From the NCBI GenBank assembly GCA_029891385.1, contig CM057230.1, forward strand, positions 49,951,414 to 50,015,413: 64,000 bases of DNA. The letters run 5' to 3'. Below, piece after piece: positions 11,701 through 21,445 of the stretch. The stretch's first letter is position 1. Each line of letters opens with the position of its first letter. The stretch comes from Erythroxylum novogranatense. Taxonomy: Eukaryota; Streptophyta; Magnoliopsida; Malpighiales; Erythroxylaceae. The notes under the pieces are model-generated. The model worked only from the letters and a program-made list of their open reading frames with translations. It ran no database searches and was not told the DNA's origin. A program made the translations under genes and the position numbers.

Positions 11701-12723
11701 GTAATTGTCTTAGGAATCCAACGCTCAAAACTCAGATTAATCGGATGTCGGTCGGAAAATGTAAAGCAACAAAAGAAAGAGGGCTAATCACCCCGACAAG
11801 AATGTGAAATTTCTGAAATTGCTATCCATACATGCCAAGGTCCAAATTGGCATACTTATAACAATGAAAATATCGAATATAATAAAAATGTTCACGAGGA
11901 ATTCAAAAGCAATAGCAACCTCTAATTAGGTCGGTTAAATCGATCGAAACTTCTATCTAGAAATGTCTCATCCTATACTTCATCCAAACTCATAACATTT
12001 CATATCTCCCAAATTTCATAACCGTAAATAACATATTCTACATCATTGATGGACTAGGATCATCTTCTATATCTTTCATATAGATCATTGAACTTAATTC
12101 AAAACATATCTATCTATAATTTGCCTCAAAATCACATTACACATCTAAATGTACACTTATGAACAATTTCACCAATACTTAATCGGTCTTAAGCACATTT
12201 ACAATTACAGAGTCAAATAACCTTAACTTTGATGATCATAACTTTCACTCCCGATATCGAAAAATGTCATACTCTATGGCTACAGAAAACTCTTAACATA
12301 ATCTACAAGTTTCATGTAGATCATTTTATCAAATTTTGCCTAAATCAAAAGTCAACCATCAAAGGCCAAAAGTCAAACTTTTCACAATTCTTCAATTTCT
12401 CACTCTTTCACTATTTATTTCGTGTTCCTCAACTCCATTTCAATCAACTCATCCACTTTCACTTTCTCTAATAAATTGCATAATACTACACCAAATTTAC
12501 TCCACCTCATATCAAATTCATTAAACTCAAAACACTCATTTCAAATACTATCCTCAAAATATCATCTTAATCTGTTCAAACTGACATTGTTCACATCAAA
12601 CCTTAAACATAATCATTCAAATTCATAACTTTTCTCTTCCTTTACACATGACTAAGTCACCTCAGTTTCTCATTTAATGTCAATTTACAAATTCACAAAT
12701 CTAAGAAAGTTCGGGGTCCAACA
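8758..12723 (-). mobile_element. Probable solo LTR of a gypsy-type element, inserted in the TRIM
   Basis: The segment starts TGTTGGGACCC and ends GGGGTCCAACA. It is flanked by TACGG (8,753-8,757) and TATGG (12,724-12,728), a probable 5-bp TSD with one transition. Removing it restores the TRIM internal region. It has no primer site, polypurine tract or pol domain, so a solo LTR of about 3.97 kb is more likely than a whole element. Minus orientation is inferred because its reverse complement follows the layout of the long LTRs at 21,446 and 35,496, with a GC-rich palindromic block upstream of an ANNGAGCTNNNAGCTCACC-like stretch. Short ORFs inside are not supported as genes. Confidence 0.65.
10738..10963. 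repeat. Array of self-complementary CG-rich decamers
   Basis: The perfect palindrome CGTCGCGACG occurs at 10,758, 10,824, 10,846, 10,904 and 10,954. The palindrome CGCCGCGGCG occurs at 10,782 and 10,931. Hybrid forms lie at 10,738 (CGCCGCGACG) and 10,872 (CGTCGCGGCG). Spacing is irregular (22-66 bp), so this is a cluster of a motif rather than a simple tandem repeat. The surrounding LTR is AT-rich. Confidence 0.95.
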
Positions 12724-12851
12724 TATGGTGTCACTAAGAGCCCTTCTACTCTACTAGTCTGAGCCCACCAGGAGTCTCCTTGCTCTTCTTCAAGGGGAGG
12801 CAACCACAGAATCTGACCACCATTTCCATACTCGTCCCTTGTCGAACCATC

Positions 12852-12866
12852 GTCTTTGATACCACT
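12852..12866 (-). promoter_or_regulatory. Primer-binding site of TRIM
   Basis: On the minus strand it reads AGTGGTATCAAAGAC. The core TGGTATCA matches the usual plant initiator-Met tRNA primer site. Confidence 0.8.
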
Positions 12867-13064
12867 TGTTGGATCTGGGATGCCCACTTACATGGGAGAT
12901 CTACACCATGGGCCTAGTGATGAAACATATTTGTGGGCTTTGACACTACACTTCAACCTAAAACCTTAAGGCATTAGGTTTATGGGTCCTTTCCACTTAT
13001 ATGTCATTCACTAGCTCTATTTATTTCCAATGTGAGATTTCCACTCACACTTGACTTCCCAACA
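12867..13064 (-). repeat. 5' LTR of TRIM
   Basis: 198 bp, the same length as its partner. The tRNA-like primer site lies directly next to it at 12,852-12,866. Confidence 0.9.
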
Positions 13065-13176
13065 GAAGGTCCTTTATAATTACAAATCCCATGTTAAAAT
13101 TACCTTCAGGGTGTTAGGATGTGGAATGGGTAGCTTAAGGAAGATGACACTTGTGCGGGGAATTTATTGCCTTAAT
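13065..13176. other. Short unassigned interval
   Basis: Between the TRIM and the MITE; nothing recognised. Confidence 0.4.
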
Positions 13177-13395
13177 AACCCTGTGTTATTCAAAAGTTGC
13201 TAAAAAAACCTTGACATATAAAAATTAGCAAAAAAAACCCTGAGTTGAAATTTTATTAACTCACAGCCCCTTAAGCGTGGAGGAACAACACACGGCTAAG
13301 GGTTTTTTTTTGCAGCAAAATTGAAAACATAAGGTTAATAGAGTAACATTTTATATCTCAGGATTTAATTAGCTACTTTCGTATAACACAGGGGT
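13177..13395. mobile_element. MITE with imperfect terminal inverted repeats
   Basis: The first 25 bases (AACCCTGTGTTATTC...) match the reverse complement of the last 25 (ACCCCTGTGTTATAC...) at about 21 positions, and similarity continues to roughly 45 bases. The element is 219 bp with no coding capacity. No clear TSD is visible, so the family (hAT- or Mutator-type) is left open. Confidence 0.7.
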
Positions 13396-13800
13396 CGCTA
13401 CAGCAATTTTATCCTTGTGCGGGTGGCTTTCAATAGTGAAAGGGTAAAACAAAGTTTTTTCGCAAGGTTTGGGTCCCTTTATCAGACTTTACCGCTTACA
13501 AATCTGATGACAAAATTGTGGAGTTGGATCTAAAAGTTGGATGTTGCAGCATCACGTGTGGAGTTGGTTCTGCGAAGAAAGGCACTTGATTTTGTTAGAA
13601 GAAATAAAAATTTATGACCTACTGGAAGATTTGGGAAGTAGATCATTGTCTAAGGAAGAAAATGAAATCGGAGACGAAGAAGATGAATGCAATCGCTAGA
13701 AGATTACGTGGAAATAAGTTGAGCGTCTTTCAATCCTTTTCAAGAAATATAGCTTTCTTCTCTAATTATGTTTATTATAATTAATTAATGTTAACTAATT
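13396..13800. other. Unassigned interval
   Basis: No gene supported. A short stretch at about 13,540-13,720 reads open in one frame with charged residues but has no motif I can name. Confidence 0.4.
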
Positions 13801-13960
13801 TTTTAAGAATTTAAATAAAAATTTAAACTTTATTAAAATTTATAATTATAATTCAATTTTATAAAAAAGTAATAAAATATTTAAAATTTTAATTTTGCAA
13901 AAAAACCATTGTTAAATCTTCCTTTAATATTATTGACTTGTAGAATATAAAGTCCATATA
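13801..13960 (+). repeat. MULE-type terminal repeat A, left copy
   Basis: The core AAACTTTATTAAAATTTATA and the next 100 bases match the 5' ends of the MULE copies at about 35,306 and 52,186 in direct orientation, and match 27,245-27,430 in inverted orientation. Identity by eye is about 75-80% to the inverted copy. Confidence 0.75.
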
Positions 13961-13969
13961 AGAATTATT

Positions 13970-14235
13970 AACTAATTATACCCCTAATATTTTTAATCAA
14001 ATAATTATAACCTTAATATTTGAGAAACATTACATTTTAATCTCATATTAACATAAAATTCAAATGATTCGTTAACTTGCCAATTGAAAAATAATTTTCT
14101 ATTAAAATGAGTTGATCTTTTGTGCCACTTAATAAGATAAAACCCAAATTTTATTTAAATTAATGAAAATATTTATTTTATTATTAAGTGTGGGACTAAC
14201 TATTTTTATTAAACATTAAATGAACCTTAATTAAA
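13970..14235 (+). repeat. Left inverted-repeat arm of CESA-carrying element
   Basis: Reverse-complement match to 26,072-26,425, with a roughly 90-base extra segment in the right arm. Confidence 0.75.
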
Positions 14236-14284
14236 GAGGTTAGATTATTGGTAAACAAAACGAATTAAGCTCGTAATCAAACTA

Positions 14285-14589
14285 ATGTTCTAAATCATCA
14301 ATACCATCTCCTTCCTCATCGCCTTTAGCTTTAGGACTACCTCTGAGGCGCTTGTATCTAGTTTTGCACCGTGGACGAGCTTATTCATAGCAGGTCTTGC
14401 ACACAGGGAAAAGCACATTCATTACAAGCAACAAAGAGCTTTCCATTTACCGTAATCTCAATCTTATCCCCACATATCTGACACACTTGGCTACTTAATT
14501 CTTTAACTAATTTGATTCTTGCATTCTCATCAGCATTAAACTCATTCCTATTGTGAGATCCAACAATAAGCTGACCACCGATATTCATG
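14285..14589 (-). pseudogene. CESA (fragment): CESA cellulose synthase, N-terminal zinc-finger fragment
   Basis: On the minus strand an ATG at 14,589 opens a reading like the N-terminus of plant cellulose synthase catalytic subunits: GSHNRNEF, NADENARIK, CQICGD, FVACNECAFP, then after a one-base frameshift [13 protein letters not shown] and GIDDLEH. The region is the cytosolic RING-like zinc finger of CESA, known to help subunits pair. Only about 100 of roughly 1,080 residues are present. Three residues after HNRNEF and part of the second cysteine cluster are missing, and a stop follows CYE. It reads through the places where CESA genes, as I recall, have their first two introns, so a spliced source is likely. 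The wording is closest to the CESA6/2/5/9 clade, judged from memory. Confidence 0.85.
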
Positions 14590-14713
14590 ACTGGGTTTGC
14601 GTAGTTCCACTGAATCAGAAACCAAATCAACGAGAACCCAACTTAGAACCGAGTCCTCCACAATCCAATTACGCATCCTAGAACCCAAAACCCCACTTAA
14701 AAATAGTCTTTTG

Positions 14714-14996
14714 TGTTAGAAATTGATTCAAAATTGACAGCTCATGTTTACGTTGTTTAGTTGCTAAAAACTCTCCCATTTAATCTCATTGTTTGTTGAG
14801 TCAGAGTACGTTACTGATAGTGCCATATTTCTCTATTGTTACTGTTATTGTATGGCTATAAATAAGCTATTAGTTTTTTTAGTGATAATCGAATAAGAGT
14901 GCTTTTCTTCTTCATTCAATCTTTTGATATTTTCTGTTTCTATTTTAGCTTGATATATAATTGCAGATATCAAGTAATTTTTTTTTCTGCCCAACA
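14714..14996 (+). repeat. 5' LTR of copia element
   Basis: 283 bp, TG...CA ends, with a TATAAATA-type box near 14,857. Followed by the primer-binding site. Confidence 0.93.
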
Positions 14997-15000
14997 TTTG

Positions 15001-15013
15001 TGGTATCAGAGCC
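15001..15013 (+). promoter_or_regulatory. Primer-binding site of copia element
   Basis: TGGTATCAGAGCC, the standard initiator-Met tRNA complement, four bases after the LTR end. Confidence 0.93.
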
Positions 15014-15104
15014 AATACGGTTGTTGACTGAGCTAGTGTGAAAAAATATCAAAAGAGTGAGAGATAAATACTTGAGGGAGTGAAACACAATAGGAAAATA
15101 GGCC

Positions 15105-15966
15105 ATGGCTATGAATGGTATTTCCTCTTCCTCACAGCATACCTATCTTCAATGGAGAGAAGTATGAGTTTTGGAGCTTCAAAATGAAGACACTCTTCAA
15201 ATCCCAAGATGTATGGGAATTAATTGAAAGTGGTTATGCAAATTCTGATACTAATAAAACAAGGTTAAAAGAGAACAAGAAAAAGGACAACAAGGCTTTA
15301 TTCTTCATTCAACAAGTTGTTCATGAATCAATATTCTCAAGAATTGCCGCAGCTAGCACTTCCAAAGAGGCATGGGAGATACTATGGAAAGAATATCAAG
15401 GCACAAACAAATCTAACACGGTCAAAATTCAATTATTACGTCGTGAGTTTGAGAATTTGGCAATGAAGAATGACGAGACAATGTAAGATTATTTGTCTAG
15501 AGTAGCCACAGTGGTGAATCATTTGAGATCTTATGGTGAAAAATACACTGATCAGGTTTTGGTTGAAAAAGTTCTAAGGAGTTTAACTCCTAGATTTGAT
15601 CATGTAGCTGTTGCTATATAAGAATCCAAAGACTTGTCTACCCTATCTTTTAATGACTTAAAAGGTTCATTACAATCTCATGAAGCAAGGATGAACAGCA
15701 GATCGTTTGAGAAAGCAGAAGAGAAGGCATTTCACGTCAAAGCATCCCCATCAATAGATGAATCCAGAGCAACTGGCAGAGGTAAGGAATTTAATAGAGG
15801 TGGGCATAGTGGTAGAGCCAACAACAGAGGCAGAGGCAGAGGAAGATTCTATGAGCAATTTGATTATAGGCAAAAGAATGACCAACAAAAGCATTACAAA
15901 AGTAGTGTTCAATGTAACTACTGCAAAAATTATGGCCATGTGAAAGCAGATTGCTGGAAGCTCTAA
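15105..15966 (+). pseudogene. gag of copia element
   Basis: The likely original start is the ATG at 15,105 (MAMNGISSSSQ), with a one-base shift near 15,137 into the main frame. The capsid part (FNGEKYEFWSFKMKTLF; EILWKEYQG) is followed by an RGRGRG-rich stretch and one zinc knuckle, C-X2-C-X4-H-X4-C (CNYCKNYGHVKADC), near the end. Gag packages the element RNA. Stops at 15,484, 15,619 and 15,964 break the frame. A (CAAGAG)n run at 16,024-16,053 lies just downstream. Confidence 0.88.
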
Positions 15967-16023
15967 AAGAAAGAAAAAACAAGTTATGCAGAAGTTGAGG
16001 TAGAAGATAAGATGTTCATGGCT

Positions 16024-16053
16024 CAAGAGCAAGAGCAAGAGCAAGAGCAAGAA
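16024..16053 (+). repeat. (CAAGAG)5 microsatellite
   Basis: Five near-perfect hexamers between gag and protease of the copia element, in a part that reads as Q/E repeats. Confidence 0.9.
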
Positions 16054-16059
16054 CGTGTC

Positions 16060-17460
16060 AACGAAAGTTTGGTTCATTGATAGCGGCTGTTCACACCACA
16101 TATCCGGAGAAAAATAAGCATTTAAAGAACTTGATGAAAACTTCAAGAAAGAAGTAAAGATTGGAAATAATTCCAAGATCAAAGTGGAAGGAAAGGGTAC
16201 TATCGCAGTATGATCCAACAATAGTAATGTGAAATTCCTACATGATGTTTACTTTGCTCCAACTTTGGAAAATAATTTGTTGTCTATTGGTCAATTAATG
16301 ATTGGGGGTATTCAATTTTGTTTGATAATAACTACTGTGAGATCAAAGATAAAAAATCTGGTCAAATTATTTTTAATGTTCCGATGGCACAAAACAATTT
16401 ATTCCCTCTTGATGTCTCTGGTGGTGAAACTTATGCACTAGTTATTGGGAATGAAAAAAATGACTCAACCTTGTGGCATCTAAGGTATGGGCACCTTAAT
16501 ATAAAAGGTTTAAAATTGTTGAGTAACAGGGACATGGTTTGTGAGCTGCCTAGAATTGAATCAATTGGGTTGTGTGAGGGATGTATTTATGGGAAGCAAA
16601 GTAAATTGTCATTCCCTGTTGGGAAATCTTGGAGGGCATCAGAATGTCTTGAACTCATAATGCTGACCTATGTGGACCCATGCAAACCAAATTTGTTGGA
16701 GGAAGTCAGTTTTTTTAATTATTTACTGATGATTGTAGTCGTTTCAGTTGGGTGTATTTTCAAGTTACCAAAGCAAAAACCTTTCAAAAATTTTAGAAAT
16801 TCAAGACTTTGGTCGAAAAACAAAGCAGCCACATCATTAAAACTCTTCGCATAGATTGGGGAGGAGAATTTTTATCCAGTGATTTTAATTCATTTTGTAA
16901 AGATAATGGCATTCATAGGGAGTTGACAGCACCATAAACACCAGAACAAAACGGCATCACTGAACGGAAAAATCACACTATCTTTGAAATGGTTAGAAGT
17001 TTGTTGCAAGCCAAAAATCTTCCAAATAATTTATGAGTTGAAGCAGTAGCCACAACAGTCTATTTGCTAAATCTCTCACCCACAAGAACAGTTTGGAACA
17101 AAACCCCATATGAGGTTTGGTCAGTTATGAAGCTTCATGTTAGCCACTTGAAATTTTTTTGTTGTATTGCTTATACTTTAATTAACCAACAAAATTGTCA
17201 AAAATTAGATAGCAAGTCAGCGAAGTATCTTTTTGTTGTTTATTCATCTCAATTGAAGGCTTATAGGTTGTACAATGCAATTAGTAGAAAAGTAATTATT
17301 AGCAGGAATGTTGTGTTTGATGAATTTCCAAGTTGGAGTTGGAACGAATGCTAAACAACACCAACTATTAAAATTCCTGTGGAAGTTGAAGATTTTTTTC
17401 AATCATTGAAAACAAAAGTGCCCTTGAATTCTCTTGGAACATCTAATAGTCTTTGCTCTT
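16060..17460 (+). pseudogene. protease and integrase of copia element
   Basis: A copia protease motif (FIDSGCSHHISG, with D-S-G) begins near 16,075. It is followed by the HHCC zinc-binding domain (LWHLRYGHLN, then CEGCIYGK) near 16,475-16,600. The integrase core is spread over two frames: DDCSRFSWVY-like sequence near 16,730, a WGGEF motif near 16,858, and PEQNGITERKNH with the catalytic E near 16,945. The C-terminal part (MLNLSPTR; SRNVVFDEF) closes near 17,350. Stops and at least two frameshifts make it non-functional. The linker towards RT continues to about 17,565 and is then cut off by the gypsy element. Confidence 0.85.
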
Positions 17461-17569
17461 CCTAGCCAATAAACAGGTCGCGGAGGCAAACACAACAGTC
17501 TTCTCAATTGAGAAATTTTGAGGTGATTCCAAATGATGCCAAAAATAATGAAGGAGATATAATTCAATT

Positions 17570-17636
17570 TGTCATAAATGTACCAGAATGACTTCCGGGC
17601 ATCCCAGTAAGTACCCTGCGGTAAAGGGACGCTACA
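17570..17636 (+). repeat. 5' LTR remnant of Tekay-like element
   Basis: It shares CCGGGCATCC and GTACCCTGCGGTAA with 24,650-24,705. About 3.2 kb of the LTR is missing compared with the 3' LTR. Confidence 0.82.
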
Positions 17637-17655
17637 TTTGGGTGGTAAAAGAGCA
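17637..17655 (+). promoter_or_regulatory. Primer-binding site remnant of Tekay-like element
   Basis: TTTGGGTGGTAAAAGAGCA directly after the LTR end. It differs from the usual TGGTATCAGAGC core by a few bases. Confidence 0.65.
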
Positions 17656-17708
17656 TGGTTGGCATTTGTTGGGACATATAAAATGTAAGGCATGGAATAT
17701 CTTGCGAA

Positions 17709-18690
17709 ATGCAGAAAATGATTGAAATTATTGTTTGCTATAGGTCATCCGTTCTAGGTGATCAAATTGATCAACCGGCTGACCAAGGATCGGTAAGAGC
17801 CAGTTGGGAGTCCTCGGTGCCTAAATTTGAGGAGATGTCTCCTAGAGTTCCCGAGAGAAGGTATGATAGGTTGTGCAAGCAAAGAGCTGTGGACTTCTAT
17901 GGCAGCACAAACCCTGCTGAGGTTGAAGGATGGCTAGAGAAGACATAAAGGGTATTTGACCAGATGGATTGCGAGCCTGATGAGAGGTTCGGTTATGCAG
18001 TGTCTTTATTGCAGGGCCCAGCTTATCAGTAGTGAAAGACTATTCCGGCAGTACCACCAGGCTTTGCCAGTTTAAGTGGAAAGACTTTCTGAGAGTCTTC
18101 AGAAATAATTACATGCCCAAGATCTATCTGGACATGAAGATGAAGGAGTTTTTAGAGTTGAAACAAGGTAGGATGTCAGTGGTTGAATATGAGGTCCGAT
18201 TTAATGAATTGATGGGTTATGCTACTGCTTTGATCCCTGCTGAAGAAGACAAGTGTAGGAGGTTTGAGAATGGACTTAATATGGAGATTAGAACAAGGTT
18301 GGTGCTGTCAGATATGGGTACTTTTGTTGAGTTGAGAGTTGCTTCAATTAGAATTGAGCAGCTAATGAGGGAGAAACAAGCTGAGACTAGGTAAGGGTCC
18401 AAAGGAAAGAGGCCTAGTGATAGTCATGGCAGTTCTGGCGAGAGCTTCAGTAAGCACCATAATAGAGCCTTCCGATCATCAGGTGGATCCAAGCACTCAG
18501 GGTTTAGGTAAAAGGGGCAAGTTTTCACAAGCTGGTTGTGGGAGAGGCTCAGCTCAAAATCAGTACCCAATTTGTAAGTATTGTGAGAAGAGACATAGTG
18601 GTGAGTAATGAAGATTGACTGGAGCTTGTCTTAGATGTGGCTCCATGGACCACCAGATCAAAGATTGCCCAGATACTTTGAAAACTCAGT
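17709..18690 (+). pseudogene. gag of Tekay-like element
   Basis: The retrotransposon gag domain is visible in two frames. The first has FYGSTNPAEVEGWLEKT and GYAVSLLQGPAYQ; after a shift near 18,078 the second has KDFLRVFRNNYMPK and VVEYEVRFNEL. A zinc knuckle C-X2-C-X4-H-X4-C (CLRCGSMDHQIKDC) lies at 18,627-18,668. Stops occur at 17,946, 18,030, 18,033 and 18,392. Gag forms the virus-like particle of the element; this copy cannot do so. Confidence 0.85.
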
Positions 18691-18839
18691 CTACTGTCAG
18701 TAGGCGATCTGGGAGTAATACGACAGTCTAGCATAGCAGAGGTGGTGGATATAGACAGAGGGGCCGAAATAGAGACAGAAGGAAAGATGGGAGTTCTTTC
18801 ATGAGGACTAAGGGCTAGGGCAACCAACCACAGTCTCAG

Positions 18840-19275
18840 GTCAGGGTCTATGCTCTGACTAGGCAGGAGGCCCAAGACTCACCAGATGTAGTAGCAGGTG
18901 CGCTTCTTGTTTATGACTTTGAGGCATTTGTACTGCTAGATTCAAGATCCACACATTCCTTTATCGCACCACATTTGGCATGTAGACTGCATTGCGATAG
19001 AGAATTGTTATAGCATGGGCTAGAGGTGAGTACACCTCTAGGTAGTACTACTATCTTAGGGGAGGTTTGCAAGAGGTGCTCGATTAAGATTGATCAAGCA
19101 GAGTTGAAGGTAGACCTAATTGTATTACAGTTGAGGGAGATATACGTGATTCTAGGTATGGATTGACTCACTACTCATAGGGCCATCATGAACTGCTACA
19201 CCAAGGAGGTAGTATTGGAATCTCCTGGTCAACCGAGGGCAGTATTCAGGGGAGCTAGTCAGGAAGTGATAAATT
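18840..19275 (+). pseudogene. protease of Tekay-like element
   Basis: The retropepsin-like stretch has the active-site region LLDSRSTHSFIAPH at about 18,933-18,974 and the later motif ILGMDWL near 19,150. The usual D-S-G triad reads D-S-R at 18,939-18,947, so a catalytic-loop glycine is lost. The sequence then jumps directly to a position after the RT palm. Confidence 0.8.
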
Positions 19276-20300
19276 AGGAAGCCCCAAAAAATATGTCAGA
19301 GATATGAAGCTTCCTAGGATTGATCAGATATTACCAGAAGTTTGTCGAGGAGTTTTCCCCGATCTCGACTCCTTTGACAAAACTTCTAAGGAAGAATATA
19401 GAATTCAAATAGAATGAGGAGTGTCAGAACGGCTTCGAGGAGCTAAAACATCGGTTGACTATGACACTGATGTTGACTATTCCATTAGGGACCGAAGGAT
19501 ATGTGGTGTATAGCGATGCTTCGCATCAAGGATTAGAATGTGTATTGATGCAACATGATAAGGTGATCGCCTATGCATTGAGACAATTAAGGCCTCATGA
19601 GATAAATTATCCAGTACATGATTTAGAGTTAGCTGCAGTGGTCTTTGTTCTAAAGATTTGGAGACAAATCTGTATGGAGAGACTTTCCAGATATACACAG
19701 ATCATAAGAGTTTGAGGTATTTATTGAGTTAGAGGGAGTTGAACTTGAGGTAAAAGAGATGGATTGAATTATTGAAAGATTATGATTACACTATTGAATA
19801 TCACCCGGGGAAAGTTAATGAGGTGACAGATGCTTTGAGCAGGAAATCTAATATCAGTACAGCTCAAATTCAATTATCGAGGTTACCTAATCTAATTTAT
19901 TTGAGAGCTTTGAATATGGAGTTGAATCTGGAGCAAAATGAGGCCTTGATTGCTACGTTGAAGTTGAGACCAATGCTACATGATAGGATTAAAAAAGTTC
20001 AAGGGAAAGATCCTAATATGGTAAAGCTTATGGAGAAAGTAAGGATGAAATCAAATTCCGACTTTGAGCTGAGAGATGAGACATTATGGTTGAAACAGAG
20101 GCTGTGTGTGCCTAATGTGGATGAGTTGAGGAAGGAGATTCTTGAGGAAGCTCATATAGTCACCTATACTATGCATCCTGGTACTACCAAGATGTATAAC
20201 GCATTAAAGCAACACTTCTGGTGGCTAGGAATGAAGAAATAAGTGGCAGAGTATGTATCTAGATGTATGACTTGCCAGCAGGTAAAAGCGGAGCACTAGG
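19276..20300 (+). pseudogene. RT thumb remnant, RNase H and integrase zinc domain of Tekay-like element
   Basis: It starts with the connection after the missing RT palm (SFLGLIRYYQKFVEEFSPIS), then RNase H ([44 protein letters not shown]) and the integrase HHCC domain (HPGTTKMYNALKQHFWW, then CMTCQQVK) near 20,150-20,285. The catalytic RT part, some hundreds of codons, is absent around 19,264-19,290. Several stops are present. Confidence 0.83.
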
Positions 20301-20329
20301 CTCTGTAGGAAAACTTCATTCGTTGCTCA

Positions 20330-21430
20330 TTTCGGAGTAGAAATGGGAATGAATCACTATGAATTTTATTATGGGATTGCCTAAGACTCCGAGGTAGCAT
20401 GACGCTATATAGGTCATAGTGGACCGGTTAAATAAATCAGCCCGCTTCTTACCAATGAGAGAGAATAACTTACTTGATCAATTGGCCCAGAAATATGTGA
20501 ATGAGGTGGTGAGACTGCATGGGATTCCAGTGTCTATGGTATCAGACAGGGATTCGAGATTTACTTCGAAGTTTTGGAGGAGTTTGCAATATACTATAGG
20601 TACTAAGTTGAATTTTAGTACAACGTTTCATCCTCAGACAAATAGACAGAGTGAGAGGACAATCAAGACTGTTGAGGATATGTTTAGAGTTTGTATATTG
20701 GAGTTTAAAGGAACTTGGGATCAATATATGACATTGATATAGTTTGCCTATAATAATCATTACTACAGTAGTATCAGAATGACACCATATGAGACACTGT
20801 ATGGTAGAAAATATCAATCATCATTATATTGGGATGAAGAGAGCTTGAGAATGGTTGAAAGCCCAGAGTTAATACAAGGTACAGTGGATAAAGTGAAGTT
20901 GATTCGAAGCTGAATTAAAGCGACTCAAGATAGACAGAAGAGTTATGTGGATCAACATCGACGTGATATGGAGTATGGTATCGGAGAGAGAGTATTCTTG
21001 AGAGTGTCACCTTGGAAAGGAGTGTTAAGATTCGATAAAAAGGGCAAGTTGAGCCCTAGGTACATTGGTCCTTATGAGATCATTGAGAGGATTGGACCTT
21101 TGGCCTATAAGCTGGTTTTACCGAATAAGATGTCTCAATTGCATAATGTGTTGCATGTGAGTATGCTTCGAAGATATCGATCGGATCGGACACATGTGAT
21201 ACCAGCTCAGGAGATTGAGGTTGCTAGTAACTTAAGTTATGTTGAAGAGCCGATCAAGATTGTGGGATCGCAGATCAAGCAGTTAAGGAACAGAGTCATT
21301 CCATTGGTGAAAGTCCTATGAAGGAACCACTCAACTGAGGAAGCGACATAGGAGACGGAGGAGCATATGAAGAGACAATATTCCCACCTGTTTGAGCAAA
21401 AAGGTAAGAATTTTGAGGACAAAATTTTTT
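20330..21430 (+). pseudogene. integrase core and C-terminal tail of Tekay-like element
   Basis: The core starts near 20,341. The first catalytic aspartate position reads asparagine (ITMNF, codon AAT at 20,362-20,364). The second D is in VSDRDSRFTS and the E is in RQSERTIKT. The C-terminal GPY/F-type module (SPRYIGPYEIIERIG; LPNKMSQLHNVLHVSMLRRY) is followed by a degraded chromodomain-like tail (about 21,240-21,425), typical of chromoviruses. Stops at 20,350, 20,395 and 20,410 and others downstream disable it. Confidence 0.85.
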
Positions 21431-21445
21431 TAAGGAGGGGAGAGT
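21431..21445 (+). promoter_or_regulatory. Polypurine tract of Tekay-like element
   Basis: TAAGGAGGGGAGAGT directly before TGTAACATCCC. Confidence 0.85.

Larger units (their letters stand above)
8473..13064 (-). mobile_element. TRIM (small non-coding LTR element), split by a solo LTR
   Basis: Two 198-bp direct repeats (8,473-8,670 and 12,867-13,064) start TGTTGG and end CCCAACA, the ends expected of LTRs. Next to the right copy, on the minus strand, is a primer-binding site resembling initiator-Met tRNA (AGTGGTATCAAAGAC). Next to the left copy, on the minus strand, is a polypurine run (AAGGGGGAGAT). The element is therefore oriented minus. Without the 3,966-bp insert its internal part is only about 225 bp, for a total of about 620 bp, typical of TRIMs. 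Flanks AAAGG and GAAGG suggest a 5-bp TSD with one change. It has no coding capacity and would need proteins from another element. Confidence 0.88.

Noticed and set aside
13540..13720. Charged open stretch vaguely like the linker of a LINE ORF2
   Set aside because: Too short, and no RT or endonuclease motif is nearby.
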